NCBI RefSeq assembly: GCF_900182985.1 | Contig: NZ_FXUY01000001.1 | Location: forward strand, 558,001-622,000 | Reading direction: 5' to 3' | Source: Pseudomonas helmanticensis | GTDB taxonomy: Bacteria; Pseudomonadota; Gammaproteobacteria; Pseudomonadales; Pseudomonadaceae | Length of the DNA stretch: 64,000 bases | Part shown: positions 19,492 to 28,162 of the stretch, one piece after another | How positions within the stretch are numbered: position 1 is the first letter of the stretch | Layout: each line of letters begins with the position of its first letter | Notes under the pieces: generated by a model | The model's database searches: none | The model's input: the letters and a program-made list of their open reading frames with translations, nothing else | What the model was told of the DNA's origin: nothing | Made by a program: the position numbers and the translations under genes

Positions 19492-20421
19492 TCAGCTCCT
19501 GGCCAGTTGAGTGGTGACGGGACGCTTGAGTTGCGCCTCTGCTTCGGAAACGGAACGGGGTGGCGGGGTCGGTTCGAGGCCGATCATCCGCGCGGTGTTG
19601 TTGCCCAAATAGTCTTCGAGGGTGTCCTCGTCGAGATTCAGGCCTTGTGGCGGCTCGTGGCAGAGCACTTCGAGTAGGCGCAGCCACATGCCCGGTTCGT
19701 TCGGCGGCGTGTCGGTGCCGAAGAGGATCTTGTGCGTCGGCAAGACCTTGGCAAATTCGACGATCCGCGATTGCAGGCACCAGCCGGATTCGCAGTAGAC
19801 GTTGGGCAATTCCATCGCCCATTGCATCGGTTCGAACACGTAGACGCCGCCGGTCTGCACACCGAAATGGGCCATGATGAAATTGACGTTGGGGAATTCC
19901 TTGATCATCGGCACCCATTCCGACGGGATGCTGTACGGCCCGTCGCCGGTGTGCAGCTTGACCGGAATGCCCAGCTCGGCGCATTTCTCGAAGCATGGGC
20001 GTACCCAGTCGAGCGCACGGTCAGGACGGTAGGCGTGCATGTTGGCCTGCATCTGCACCATGCCGAAACCGTGTTCCTTGACGTAGCGCTCGATCGCTTC
20101 GACGCCGTTTTCCACGCCGCAGCGCGGGTTGTAGACGAAGCAGCCGATGAAGCGATCCGGGTAGGTCTGGACCATTTTCAGGGTGTAGGCCATGTAAGCG
20201 TCGATGGATTCACGGCCGGTGAGGTCGCCGTCGGTCCAGGTGTAAATCGTGTTGCCTTGCGGCGGCTGGATGAAGGCTTTGTCAATGCGGCGAGGCTTGC
20301 CGTTGACCATGTACGGGCCATCCATCATCTCCAGCAGACGCTCGCCGGTGAACGGGTCACCGTCATGCCTCCAGGCGAGGTCCACGAGATCCGTGGGATA
20401 GCAGCTGATATCGATGATCAT
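19492..20421 (-). CDS. ACMSD-type amidohydrolase paralogue lacking the HxH motif
   Basis: A 309-aa paralogue of the preceding entry, sharing GPYMxNGKPRRID, YRPDRALDW and NVYCESGW. The start reads MIIDISCYPTDLV where the paralogue has MIIDTHLHPTNLV, so both N-terminal metal-binding histidines are replaced (Ser6, Tyr8). His157, His185 and Asp237 remain. The protein may bind metal differently, be a non-catalytic partner of its neighbour, or catalyse another step. Start ATG 20421 has AGGAGA eight bases upstream; the upstream extension of the frame is not family-like. It is the first gene of the leftward unit. Confidence 0.88.
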   Translation of the reverse strand: MIIDISCYPTDLVDLAWRHDGDPFTGERLLEMMDGPYMVNGKPRRIDKAFIQPPQGNTIYTWTDGDLTGRESIDAYMAYTLKMVQTYPDRFIGCFVYNPRCGVENGVEAIERYVKEHGFGMVQMQANMHAYRPDRALDWVRPCFEKCAELGIPVKLHTGDGPYSIPSEWVPMIKEFPNVNFIMAHFGVQTGGVYVFEPMQWAMELPNVYCESGWCLQSRIVEFAKVLPTHKILFGTDTPPNEPGMWLRLLEVLCHEPPQGLNLDEDTLEDYLGNNTARMIGLEPTPPPRSVSEAEAQLKRPVTTQLARS

Positions 20422-20880
20422 TGCAGTCGATCTCCTGATAGCGGGGAAGGGAGCCTTGCGGCTCTCGGCATCCACGTCCCGGGCAATCGGCCGTTGCTAT
20501 GCGCAAGACACGCGCATTCCCTCGCCTGTTCGCATCCGGCCCGGGTGGGTGGCTGCTGAGGGCGAGTATTGGAAGGCGGGGTTGGGTTCGTACAATATTA
20601 ATTGGGCGGGGTGGTGATATGCGTTCGATATGGGCAGATCAGGAGCTACCCTCACCCCAGCCCTCTCCCGGAGGGAGAGGGGGCCGACCGAGGTGTTTTT
20701 CGCGATGCATCGACCTGAGAAACCGAGTCGATTATGGATTCGGTGAGGCAGATTCAGGTCGACGATTTTCTGAAGCATCCCCCTCTCAGATCGAGTCGAT
20801 TATAGATTCACAGCTGATCTCTCAAGTCGGTGTAACTCTTCAATATCCCCCAATCAGTCCCCTCTACCTCTGGGAGAGGG
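20422..20880. other. Gap upstream of amidohydrolase pair, filled by a dispersed repeat
   Basis: A 459-base gap with no gene. The part next to 20421 must carry the promoter of the leftward catabolic unit; the rest is the repeat listed next. Confidence 0.7.
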
Positions 20881-20892
20881 TTAGGGTGAGGG
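20649..20892. repeat. Dispersed element with CCCTCACCC / GGGTGAGGG ends
   Basis: Near-complementary 21-base ends (20649-20669 and 20872-20892) bracket about 200 bases. Inside, the block GAGTCGATTAT-x-GATTC occurs twice (about 20728 and 20795) and a second hairpin CTCTCCCGGAGGGAGAG follows the left end. This resembles non-coding repeats common in Pseudomonas chromosomes. The stop codon of the LysR gene lies in its right end. Confidence 0.75.
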
Positions 20893-21786
20893 CTGGATTT
20901 CAAGCGTACACAAAGCCAACTGTTTGATGATTTCAACCACCGGCGCCACACGTTCAGCCTGCCCATGTGGCCACACGGCGTAGAGGTTGTAATGCGCGGC
21001 AATCTGCGCCTCGTTCAACGCCACCAACCGCCCACTGCGCAACGCATCGGCCGCCAATAATCCGCGCACCAGCCCCGCTCCAACGCCAGCCTCTGCAGCG
21101 GCGATAAGGTTGGCAGCATTATCAAAAATCACCCGCGCCGGCGGCTCGGTCGGCGTCATCCCGGCCGCATCCAGCCACGGAATCCACGACCGCCGCGTAT
21201 ACCCCAACAACGGCAACTGAAGAATCTGCGCCGGACTCAACGGCACCTGCAAACCATAGCGCTCCAGCAATTCCGGCGAGGCCACCGCCAACACTCGGTC
21301 GCCACAAATCTGCGTCATCTCGCAGTCATCCCAATCGCCATAGCCGTAGCGCAACGCCAGATCAACCCGCTCAAACGAGCTGCGATCACTGCGCGGCATC
21401 GACAGCAGCGTCACCTCGTAATCCGGCAGCCCGTCAAGCAACTGCGGCAAGCGCGGATTGAGCCAGCTCTGCGCCAGTTCGCTGTCCACGTCGAGGGTCA
21501 AACGCTGCGCCACGCTGCGGTTTTTCACCGAGGAAATCGCCCGGTCAATCTGCGCCAGACCATCCGACAAGACACTGGCAAACAACTGCCCGGCATCGGT
21601 CAGATTGCTGCCGCCGCCTTCACGCACGAACAGCGGCTGGCCGATGAAATCTTCCAGCGCGCGGATCTGCTGACTGATCGCACTGTGGGTCAGATCAAGT
21701 TTGCGCGCGGCGCTGGAAAAACTGCCGCTGCGCGCGGCGTGGATAAACGCGCTCATGGACTGCACCGACGGGTATCGCTTGTACAT
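20881..21786 (-). CDS. LysR-family transcriptional regulator (GcvA-like)
   Basis: A 301-aa regulator with an N-terminal winged helix (SMSAFIHAARSGSFSSAARK then LTHSAISQQIRALEDFIGQP) and a periplasmic-binding-like effector domain (NLIAAAEAGVGAGLVRG). The start MYKRYPSVQ at 21786 was chosen because the winged helix begins immediately after it; upstream sequence overlaps the divergent gene. It faces the 2Fe-2S subunit gene across 118 bases, the classical LysR arrangement, so it most likely controls the molybdenum hydroxylase genes. The final codons and stop lie in a dispersed repeat. Confidence 0.92.
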   Translation of the reverse strand: MYKRYPSVQSMSAFIHAARSGSFSSAARKLDLTHSAISQQIRALEDFIGQPLFVREGGGSNLTDAGQLFASVLSDGLAQIDRAISSVKNRSVAQRLTLDVDSELAQSWLNPRLPQLLDGLPDYEVTLLSMPRSDRSSFERVDLALRYGYGDWDDCEMTQICGDRVLAVASPELLERYGLQVPLSPAQILQLPLLGYTRRSWIPWLDAAGMTPTEPPARVIFDNAANLIAAAEAGVGAGLVRGLLAADALRSGRLVALNEAQIAAHYNLYAVWPHGQAERVAPVVEIIKQLALCTLEIQPSP

Positions 21787-21904
21787 GTTGTTAGTCCTGC
21801 TTACAGCGGTTGGCAGAAATCGTCGCTGGCCGGGTTTTGCTCGGGGTTCCAATAATCGGTGACCAGGCCCGCACAAAGACGGGCCGCTCTTTTGGAGCCT
21901 GACA

Positions 21905-22369
21905 ATGATTGCATTCACGGTTAACGGCGAACGACGCGAGCTGGATGAAGCGTCCTCCTCCATGCCCTTGTTATGGGTCTTGCGTGATCAACTGAAACTC
22001 ACCGGCACCAAGTTCGGCTGCGGGATGGGCCTGTGCGGTGCCTGCACCGTGCACCTGGACGGCGTTGCGGTGCGTTCCTGCCAACTGCCAGCGGCCGCCG
22101 TCGCGGGCCATAGCATCACCACGATCGAGGGGTTGTCGCCGACACAAAACCATCCGCTGCAACTGGCCTGGGTCGCCGAAGATGTGCCGCAATGCGGCTA
22201 CTGTCAATCCGGGCAGATCATGTCCGCTGCCTCGTTGCTCAACACCGGTGCGGCGGTGACTGACGATTCGATCCGCAATGCGATGTTCGGAAATATCTGC
22301 CGTTGCGGCACTTACGGGCGCATCAACAAAGCCATCAAACGCGCGGCGAATACGCCGAAGGAGGCCTGA
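21905..22369 (+). CDS. Molybdenum hydroxylase 2Fe-2S subunit (IorA-like)
   Basis: Small iron-sulfur subunit of a xanthine-oxidase-family hydroxylase of the isoquinoline 1-oxidoreductase type, 154 aa. The plant-type cluster motif [16 protein letters not shown] and the second cluster motif [11 protein letters not shown] with [11 protein letters not shown] are both complete. It carries electrons away from the molybdopterin subunit encoded next, with which it overlaps by one base (TGATG). It is the first gene rightward from the LysR promoter region. Confidence 0.93.
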   Translation: MIAFTVNGERRELDEASSSMPLLWVLRDQLKLTGTKFGCGMGLCGACTVHLDGVAVRSCQLPAAAVAGHSITTIEGLSPTQNHPLQLAWVAEDVPQCGYCQSGQIMSAASLLNTGAAVTDDSIRNAMFGNICRCGTYGRINKAIKRAANTPKEA

Positions 22370-24582
22370 TGAGCCTCATCGACGACACCCGCCTCGAACT
22401 GCCGCGCCGGGTATTTCTCAAGCAAGCGGCGACCGTGGCTTCAGGCCTGGCGATTGCCCTGTACCTGCCGAGCGGTATTGCCGCCAGCGACCCGAAAGCC
22501 CCGGCACCGGCCAGCGAATTCGAGCCGAATGCCTGGGTGCGCATCTTCCCCGACGGCACGGTGAAACTGGTCGTACACAAGCACGATTCCGGCACCGGCA
22601 CACAAACGGCATTGGCTGCGTGCGTGGCCGAAGAGCTCGACGTCAACCCGATGACCGTGCAGGTGATCACCCCGGAAGATCCATTCTTCGAAACCTACAT
22701 TCATCCGATCTGGAAAGTCTTCTCGACTGGCGGCAGCACCAGCGTTTCCCTCGAATACGATCGCTTGCGCATGGCCGGCGCCACAGCGCGGGCGCTATTG
22801 ATTACAGCAGCGGCGCAACAGTGGAAAGTCAGCCCCGACAGTTGCACCACCGAGGACGGTCGGGTGGTGCACGCGTCGAGCAAACGCAGCCTCGGCTACG
22901 GCGAACTGGTCGGCGTGGCGGCGCATCTGCCGGCGCCGACCCACGTCACCCTGAAAGACCCGACGCAGTTCAAATACATCGGCAAGCTGCGCCACAAGCG
23001 TGACGCAGCCGCCAAGGTCTGCGGGCGCTTCAAGTACAGCATCGACGTGCAACTGCCGGACATGCTGGTCGCAGTGATTCAACGTGCGCCAGTGGTCGGT
23101 GCAAAAGTGCTCAGCGTCGATTCAGCAGCCGCTCTGCAAGTGCCGGGCGTGCGTAAAGTGCTGACGATTCCGGGGCGTCCCGATGTGCTCGGCGGCAATC
23201 TGGAAGGCGTCGCGGTGTTGGCAGATACCTTCTGGGCGGCGCAGCAGGGCCGCAAAGTGCTGGAGATCAAGTGGAGCGATTCGCTGCTGGCCGGTTTTGA
23301 CAGTGAACAGTTGTCCAGCGCTCAAGCCAAAGCCATCGGCGATCCTGCATCGCAAACCGTCAAAGCCATGACCCACGGTGATGTCGCCGGGCAATGGGTG
23401 GGCGCGGCGAAGCTGATCGAAGCCGATTACACCATGCCCTACAAAGTACAAAACCCGCTGGAACCGATCTGCATCACCGCGCAGGTCAAGGACCGCGCGA
23501 TCACTTACTGGGGCGGCGTGCAGGTGCCGTCTTCAGCGCTGGAAGCTGCGCAGACCGTGTGCGGGATCGACAAGGCCAACGTGACCATTCATGAGTTGGT
23601 CTCTGGCGGCAGCTTCGGTGCGCGGGAGGCCAAATACTGGTTGTTCGAGGTCGCGTATCTGGCGCAGAAAACCGGCGTACCGGTGAAGTTGCTCAACAGT
23701 CGCGAAGACGAAATGCATGCGCTGTTCAATCACCCGGCGACCTTGCATCGGGTCAAAGGCGCGCTCGACGCTCAAGGCAAATTCACCGCGCTGCAACTGC
23801 ACGCGGTGTCGCCAGCCTCGCCGGAGCAGTGGGAGCCGGGTTATTTCGAACGTCCAGACAAGATGGATTACAGCACCACCGAAGCGATCACCGCGTGGGA
23901 CTTCGCCTATCGTCCGCCGCACCTGGAACTGAACTGGGTCAAGCACGAAAGCGATGTGCCGAGCGGTTGGTATCGCTCGGTGAGTTTCATCCCCAACGTG
24001 TTTGCCGTGGAAAGTTTCATGGATGAGCTGGCCCATGCGGCGGGCGAGGATCCATTGGCGTTCCGGCTGGCCAATATGCACGAGCGGCCTCGCCATGTCG
24101 CGGTGCTCAAACAGGCTGCCGAGCGCGCCGGATGGGGTCAGCCGTTGCCAGCGGGCACGGCGCTGGGGATCGCGACCAATCAGGGTTACACCAGTTTTAT
24201 CGCGGTAGTCGCGCGGGTCGCGACGGTGGATGGCAAGCCGAAAATCGAGAAACTCACCTGCGTGGTCGATTGCGGTTTGGCCGTGTCGCCGGGCGGTGTC
24301 GAAGAGCAGATCTACGGCGGCCTGATGTGGGGCTTTGGTCATGCGTTGTTCGATCGACTCGAGATCAAACAGGGCAGGGTGGTGCAGAGCAATTTCCACG
24401 ACTATCGCGTCACGCGCATGTCCGATATGCCGGCCACCGACATCCTGGTGCTTGACGGTGAACCGAGCAAACCCGGCGGCGTTGGCGAGTTGGGCAGCCC
24501 TTCGGTGGTGCCGGCCATCGCCAATGCCTTGTTCGCGCTGACCGGCGTGCGCCAGCGTTCGACGCCACTGAGCCTGGGATAA
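22369..24582 (+). CDS. Molybdenum hydroxylase molybdopterin-binding subunit (IorB-like)
   Basis: Large catalytic subunit (737 aa) hydroxylating an N-heterocycle or aldehyde with water as oxygen source. The N-terminus LPRRVFLKQAATVASGLAI is a twin-arginine signal, so the complex is probably exported or membrane-linked in the periplasm. Cofactor motifs include GGVQVPSSALEAAQ, GGSFGAREAKYW and the C-terminal GVGELGSPSVVPAIANAL with the catalytic-type glutamate. It is co-transcribed with the 2Fe-2S subunit and followed by a LysR gene after six bases. The substrate is unknown; xanthine-oxidase-family enzymes are known to hydroxylate pterins and purines, which would suit the neighbouring deaminase and permease. 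Confidence 0.92.
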   Translation: MSLIDDTRLELPRRVFLKQAATVASGLAIALYLPSGIAASDPKAPAPASEFEPNAWVRIFPDGTVKLVVHKHDSGTGTQTALAACVAEELDVNPMTVQVITPEDPFFETYIHPIWKVFSTGGSTSVSLEYDRLRMAGATARALLITAAAQQWKVSPDSCTTEDGRVVHASSKRSLGYGELVGVAAHLPAPTHVTLKDPTQFKYIGKLRHKRDAAAKVCGRFKYSIDVQLPDMLVAVIQRAPVVGAKVLSVDSAAALQVPGVRKVLTIPGRPDVLGGNLEGVAVLADTFWAAQQGRKVLEIKWSDSLLAGFDSEQLSSAQAKAIGDPASQTVKAMTHGDVAGQWVGAAKLIEADYTMPYKVQNPLEPICITAQVKDRAITYWGGVQVPSSALEAAQTVCGIDKANVTIHELVSGGSFGAREAKYWLFEVAYLAQKTGVPVKLLNSREDEMHALFNHPATLHRVKGALDAQGKFTALQLHAVSPASPEQWEPGYFERPDKMDYSTTEAITAWDFAYRPPHLELNWVKHESDVPSGWYRSVSFIPNVFAVESFMDELAHAAGEDPLAFRLANMHERPRHVAVLKQAAERAGWGQPLPAGTALGIATNQGYTSFIAVVARVATVDGKPKIEKLTCVVDCGLAVSPGGVEEQIYGGLMWGFGHALFDRLEIKQGRVVQSNFHDYRVTRMSDMPATDILVLDGEPSKPGGVGELGSPSVVPAIANALFALTGVRQRSTPLSLG

Positions 24583-24588
24583 ATCGCC

Positions 24589-25482
24589 ATGGACTTGCGC
24601 CTGTTGCGGTACTTCATGGCGTTGGCCGATGAGTTGCACTTCGGTCGCGCTGCCGAGCGCTTGCACATCTGCCAGCCGCCGCTGAGTCAGCAGATTCGTT
24701 TGCTGGAGGAGGAACTCGGCACGCCGCTGTTCGAGCGCAGCCATCATCGGGTCGAGCTGACGGCGGCGGGGCAGATGCTCAAGGAGCAGGCGCCGCTGGT
24801 TTTCGAGCAGCTCGAGCGGGCGCTGGATCTGACGCGGCAGACCGGACGGGGTCAGCTCGGTGAACTGGAAATCGGCATGATCAGTTCGGTGATGGTCGGC
24901 GTGCTACCGCGAGCCTTGCACCTGTTTCGCGAGCGCTACCCGCAGGTCAACTGGCGCTTGCACGAGATGACCCCGGCGGCGCAGGTCAAGGCGTTGAAGG
25001 AGAAACGCATCGATGCCTGCGTGTTTCGCGTCGGTTATGACGACCCGCTGTTGCGCAATGAACTGCTGATCTATGAACCGATTCATGTGGTGATGCCGGC
25101 GGATCATCCATTGGCTGAGCGGGAAGTGCTGGCGCCGGCGGACCTGGCGCAGGAGCCGTTTGTCGCGCTGGAGCTGAAACAGTCGCGGTTCGCCAATTTT
25201 CTCTATCAATGCTGCATTCAGGCCGGGTTTACGCCGCAGATCCGCCAGCAGGTGATCGAGGTGCAGACCTTGCTCAGCCTGGTGCGCGCAGGTTTTGGCG
25301 TGGCGCTGTTGCCGGCGTCCATCGAGCAATTGGCGCCGGCAGGACTGGTATTCCGCCGCCTGACCCCGGCATTGCCGGAAGTGCCGCTGTACGCGACGTA
25401 CCGCGCGGATGATGCCTCGGCAGTCCTGAAACTGTTCCTCGACACCCTCCGCGAACTCAACGGCAACCCCCAACCCCTGTAG
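24589..25482 (+). CDS. LysR-family transcriptional regulator (CatM/BenM-like)
   Basis: A 297-aa regulator beginning MDLRLLRYFMALADELHFGR, with RLHICQPPLSQQIRLLEEEL as recognition helix region and an effector domain (PLSQ..., VRAGFGVALLPASIEQL). This start pattern is typical of the CatM/BenM/CbnR group that respond to aromatic-ring metabolites. It follows the hydroxylase gene in the same direction by six bases, so it is probably co-transcribed. Its stop codon falls in the left end of a REP. Confidence 0.9.
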   Translation: MDLRLLRYFMALADELHFGRAAERLHICQPPLSQQIRLLEEELGTPLFERSHHRVELTAAGQMLKEQAPLVFEQLERALDLTRQTGRGQLGELEIGMISSVMVGVLPRALHLFRERYPQVNWRLHEMTPAAQVKALKEKRIDACVFRVGYDDPLLRNELLIYEPIHVVMPADHPLAEREVLAPADLAQEPFVALELKQSRFANFLYQCCIQAGFTPQIRQQVIEVQTLLSLVRAGFGVALLPASIEQLAPAGLVFRRLTPALPEVPLYATYRADDASAVLKLFLDTLRELNGNPQPL

Positions 25483-25565
25483 GAGCTGCCGAAGGCTGCG
25501 ATCTTTTGATGTTGTTTTTAAAAGACAAGATCAAAAGATCGCAGCCTTCGGCAGCTCCTACAGGG
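25475..25565. repeat. REP palindrome, perfect 36-bp arms
   Basis: Arms 25475-25510 and 25530-25565 (outer CCCTGTAGGAGCTGCC) are exact complements with a 19-base AT-rich loop. The left end contains the LysR stop codon (TAG within TGTAGG). Confidence 0.92.
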
Positions 25566-25651
25566 GGATGTGTTGTGTGTGAATAGAGATGCACGATCGC
25601 GATTGGCTGCGGTCGTAGTCTTCACATGGGCGTATCACTTGTGGAGATCCA

Positions 25652-27148
25652 ATGAGCCAGGAAGTCCTGACCACCGAAACCAATCGCCGCCAGTTGCAGC
25701 AAATCATCGCCGGGCTGTCGGACGGGGTGATTTTGCTGGAGCTGGACCAGAGCATTCTTTGGGCCAACGAAGCCGCGCTGGCCATGCACGGTGTCAGCCG
25801 GATTACTGACCTGGGCCACAATGCCGATGAATACGCCAAACAGTTCAACCTGCGCTATCGCAACAATCACTCGATCACCGCTGAAAACTACCCGATCAGC
25901 CGCGTGGCGCGCTGTGAGAGTTTTAATGACGTGCTGATCGAAGTGTCGCCAACCGATGATCCGGAGCGTATCTGGGTACACAGCGTGCGCAGCATGATCC
26001 TCACCGATCGCGAAGGGCAGCCCGAATCGCTGGTGCTGATCATGAGCGACGTCACCGACTGGGCCAACGCCGAGCAGCGCTTCGAAAAGACCTTCAACGC
26101 CAATCCGGCGCCGGCAGTGATCTGCCGTCTCAGCGACCTGCGCTACATCAAGGTCAATCCGGGGTTTCTGGAAATGACCGGCTACACCCGTGATCAAGTG
26201 ATCGGCACCTCGGCCTATGAGATCGATATTTTTGAGCGAGCCGAGAAAAAAGATTTGGCGATCCAGCGTCTGCGCGACGTTTCGACCATTCCGCAAATGC
26301 AGGCCGAACTGCGCTTGCCCGATGGCAGCAGCAAGCAAGTGATCGTCGCCGGGCAACCGCTGACGCTCAACGATGAGGATTGCATGCTGTTTTCCTTCGT
26401 CGACATGGAATTGCGCCACAAGGCCGAAGTGGCGTTGCGCCAAAGCGAAGAGCGCTTTGCCAAGGCGTTCCGTCTGACGCCTGTGCCGATCCTGATTTGC
26501 AGCGCTGACGAGCAGCAGATCATCGACGTCAATCAGGCCTTCCTCGAAACCCTCGCCTACGACGGCAGCGAGGTGCTCGGCAGGACCGTGACGCAGCTGG
26601 ATTTCATCGATGACAACGGCGCACGCACGCGGTTGCTGGCAGCGCTGGAGAAAAATGGCCGGGTTGATCGGGTCGATGTGCGCGTGCGCAAGAAGGACGC
26701 CGAACTGCTCGAGTGCGCGCTGTCTGCCGACACTGTGAATATCCTGGACATTCCCTGTTACTTGCTGGTGTTGATGGACATCACCGAGCGCAAGCGCACC
26801 GAGCTTGAGCTGGTGGCAGCGATTGAAGAGGTGATGAAAGACGCTTCGTGGTTCAGCCGTACGCTGATCGAAAAGCTGGCCAATGTGAAGAGGGTCAACT
26901 CGCCGCAGCTGCCGAGCGTGTCGTTCACTGACCTGACGGCACGTGAACGCGATGTGCTCGGGTTGATCTGCGAAGGGCTGGCGGACAAGGAGATCGCCGC
27001 ACGGTTGAAACTCGCACCGAATACCGTGCGCAATCATGTCGCGACGGTGTATTCCAAGCTCGATGTGCACAGCCGCAGCGAGGCGATTGTCTGGGCGCGG
27101 GAGCGTGGTCTGTTTGCCGGCGACTGGGCCGGTAAGGGCCAGCGATGA
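25652..27148 (+). CDS. Multi-PAS LuxR-type transcriptional regulator
   Basis: A 498-aa cytoplasmic regulator. Three PAS-like units occur at about residues 12-130 (QLQQIIAGLSDGVILLELD), 140-250 (NANPAPAVICRLSDLRYIKV) and 265-385 (RLTPVPILICSADEQQIIDV), followed by a LuxR helix-turn-helix at about 425-485 (LTARERDVLGLICEGLADKE, NTVRNHVATVYSKL). There is no receiver or kinase domain, so it probably senses a ligand, redox state or partner through PAS. Start ATG 25652 has TGGAG upstream. Targets are not evident; it may be unrelated to the catabolic cluster. Confidence 0.88.
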   Translation: MSQEVLTTETNRRQLQQIIAGLSDGVILLELDQSILWANEAALAMHGVSRITDLGHNADEYAKQFNLRYRNNHSITAENYPISRVARCESFNDVLIEVSPTDDPERIWVHSVRSMILTDREGQPESLVLIMSDVTDWANAEQRFEKTFNANPAPAVICRLSDLRYIKVNPGFLEMTGYTRDQVIGTSAYEIDIFERAEKKDLAIQRLRDVSTIPQMQAELRLPDGSSKQVIVAGQPLTLNDEDCMLFSFVDMELRHKAEVALRQSEERFAKAFRLTPVPILICSADEQQIIDVNQAFLETLAYDGSEVLGRTVTQLDFIDDNGARTRLLAALEKNGRVDRVDVRVRKKDAELLECALSADTVNILDIPCYLLVLMDITERKRTELELVAAIEEVMKDASWFSRTLIEKLANVKRVNSPQLPSVSFTDLTARERDVLGLICEGLADKEIAARLKLAPNTVRNHVATVYSKLDVHSRSEAIVWARERGLFAGDWAGKGQR

Positions 27149-27284
27149 GGTGCAAATGCACTAGTGCGAGGGGTGCAAATTGAGGTGTCTTGACGAGGCC
27201 GCTGTTCCTAGTCTGGTGGGGTGCGATACGAGCCTTTTCAGGCTTGGGATCGTGTCCCGTCGAAGCCGTCAAAGGAACAACTCA

Positions 27285-27542
27285 ATGATGAACCTTGCGC
27301 AATTGCGCGCACAGCTTGAGCGCAGTTTTTCGCCGCTGGCGTGTGAATGTCTGGTGGATGGTGATCATTCGCTGACCGTGAAGTTATATCACCCGGAGTC
27401 GGGGCAGGTGGACCTGGTGATCAGTGGGCTGAAACTCGACGCGCTGCGTACGCCTGAGTCGGTAGAGGCGTTGATCGAAGAATTGCGCTACGAACTCGAA
27501 AGCAACTCCCTGCGCGCCTCACGCGACCCCGACCTGGCATAA
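27285..27542 (+). CDS. DUF1652 family protein
   Basis: A small 85-aa protein beginning MMNLAQLRAQLERSFSPLAC, with ESGQVDLVISGLKLDALRTP and IEELRYELESN, the pattern of the DUF1652 family that is common in Pseudomonas and has no known function. AAAGGAAC precedes the ATG by six bases. Stands alone between the LuxR-type regulator and a REP. Confidence 0.8.
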   Translation: MMNLAQLRAQLERSFSPLACECLVDGDHSLTVKLYHPESGQVDLVISGLKLDALRTPESVEALIEELRYELESNSLRASRDPDLA

Positions 27543-27546
27543 CCCA

Positions 27547-27649
27547 TGTAGGAGCTGCCGCAGGCTGCGATCTGTTGATCTTGATCTTGATCTTGATCTT
27601 GCATCTGAACACCAAGATCAAAAGATCGCAGCCTGCGGCAGCTCCTACA
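27547..27649. repeat. REP palindrome with TTGATC microrepeats
   Basis: Arms 27547-27583 and 27613-27649 pair with one mismatch (outer TGTAGGAGCTGCCGCAGG). The loop side holds four tandem copies of TTGATC, making this REP longer than its neighbours. Confidence 0.88.
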
Positions 27650-27655
27650 GGGGGC

Positions 27656-27803
27656 GAACGCAAATCAGATTGTCAGCGCGAGATCAGGGTGTGAACGCAA
27701 ATCAGGTTGTCAGCGCGAGATCAGGGTGTGAACGCAAATCCGGTTGTCTGCGCGAGATCAAGGTGCGTACGCAACACCGGGTTGTCAGCGCAAAACCGGG
27801 TTG
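27656..27803 (+). repeat. Tandem array of four 37-bp repeats
   Basis: Units start at 27656, 27693, 27730 and 27767, each 37 bases (first part GAACGCAAATCAGGTTGTCA). The first two units differ by one base; the third and fourth are progressively degenerate, and a partial fifth may follow. There are no spacers, and the unit length is not a multiple of three. Confidence 0.85.
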
Positions 27804-27949
27804 TGCGCGCGAAATCGACAGCCCGCGCAGGCTGATCTGGCGCCTTTACTGGCGCTTGCGGTGGCCTCGGCTATAAAGAATGAGTGGTCAGGTCTTGCGT
27901 GGCCGGTTGGGTCGCGCAAGTTTGTCTTCCATTTATCGCGGGTCGTCCT

Positions 27950-28162
27950 ATGAACAATCCTGGGAAACGCGTGTTGCCGTTGGCTTTTTTTGCCGTGCTG
28001 CTGGCAGGCTGTGCCAGTCCGCCGCCACCGCCTCCTGTTGCTCCACCCCCACCGCCGGAACGTACATGCCAGGTCCTCGAAAACACTGAGGTTGCCGGCG
28101 ACATGTATGTCGACGGGCAAGTGACTCGACACACCACCACCACCCGTTGCGTCACTCAATAA
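27950..28162 (+). CDS. Small proline-rich lipoprotein
   Basis: A 70-aa protein with a lipoprotein signal (KRVLPLAFFAVLLAGC; lipobox LAGC, Cys20 as lipidation site) followed by SPPPPPPVAPPPPP, then a short conserved-looking tail with two cysteines (RTCQVLENTEVAGDMYVDGQ). The mature protein is too small for an enzyme; an envelope structural or accessory role is likely. Its last 16 bases overlap the start chosen for the next gene. Confidence 0.75.
   Translation: MNNPGKRVLPLAFFAVLLAGCASPPPPPPVAPPPPPERTCQVLENTEVAGDMYVDGQVTRHTTTTRCVTQ

Larger units (their letters stand above)
27543..27949. other. Gap filled by REP and tandem repeats
   Basis: 407 bases without a supported gene; contents are the REP and the 37-bp tandem array listed next, then about 145 bases that must hold the promoter of the lipoprotein gene. 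Confidence 0.7.

Noticed and set aside
25652..27148. Assigning the PAS-LuxR regulator to the catabolic cluster
   Set aside because: A REP separates it from the LysR gene and nothing in the sequence ties it to the pathway.
27656..27803. Possible CRISPR array
   Set aside because: Units are directly abutting with no spacers, and there are no cas genes.
27670..27876. Open frame across the 37-bp tandem repeats
   Set aside because: Repeat length is not a multiple of three, so the frame changes meaning in each unit; there is no ribosome site.
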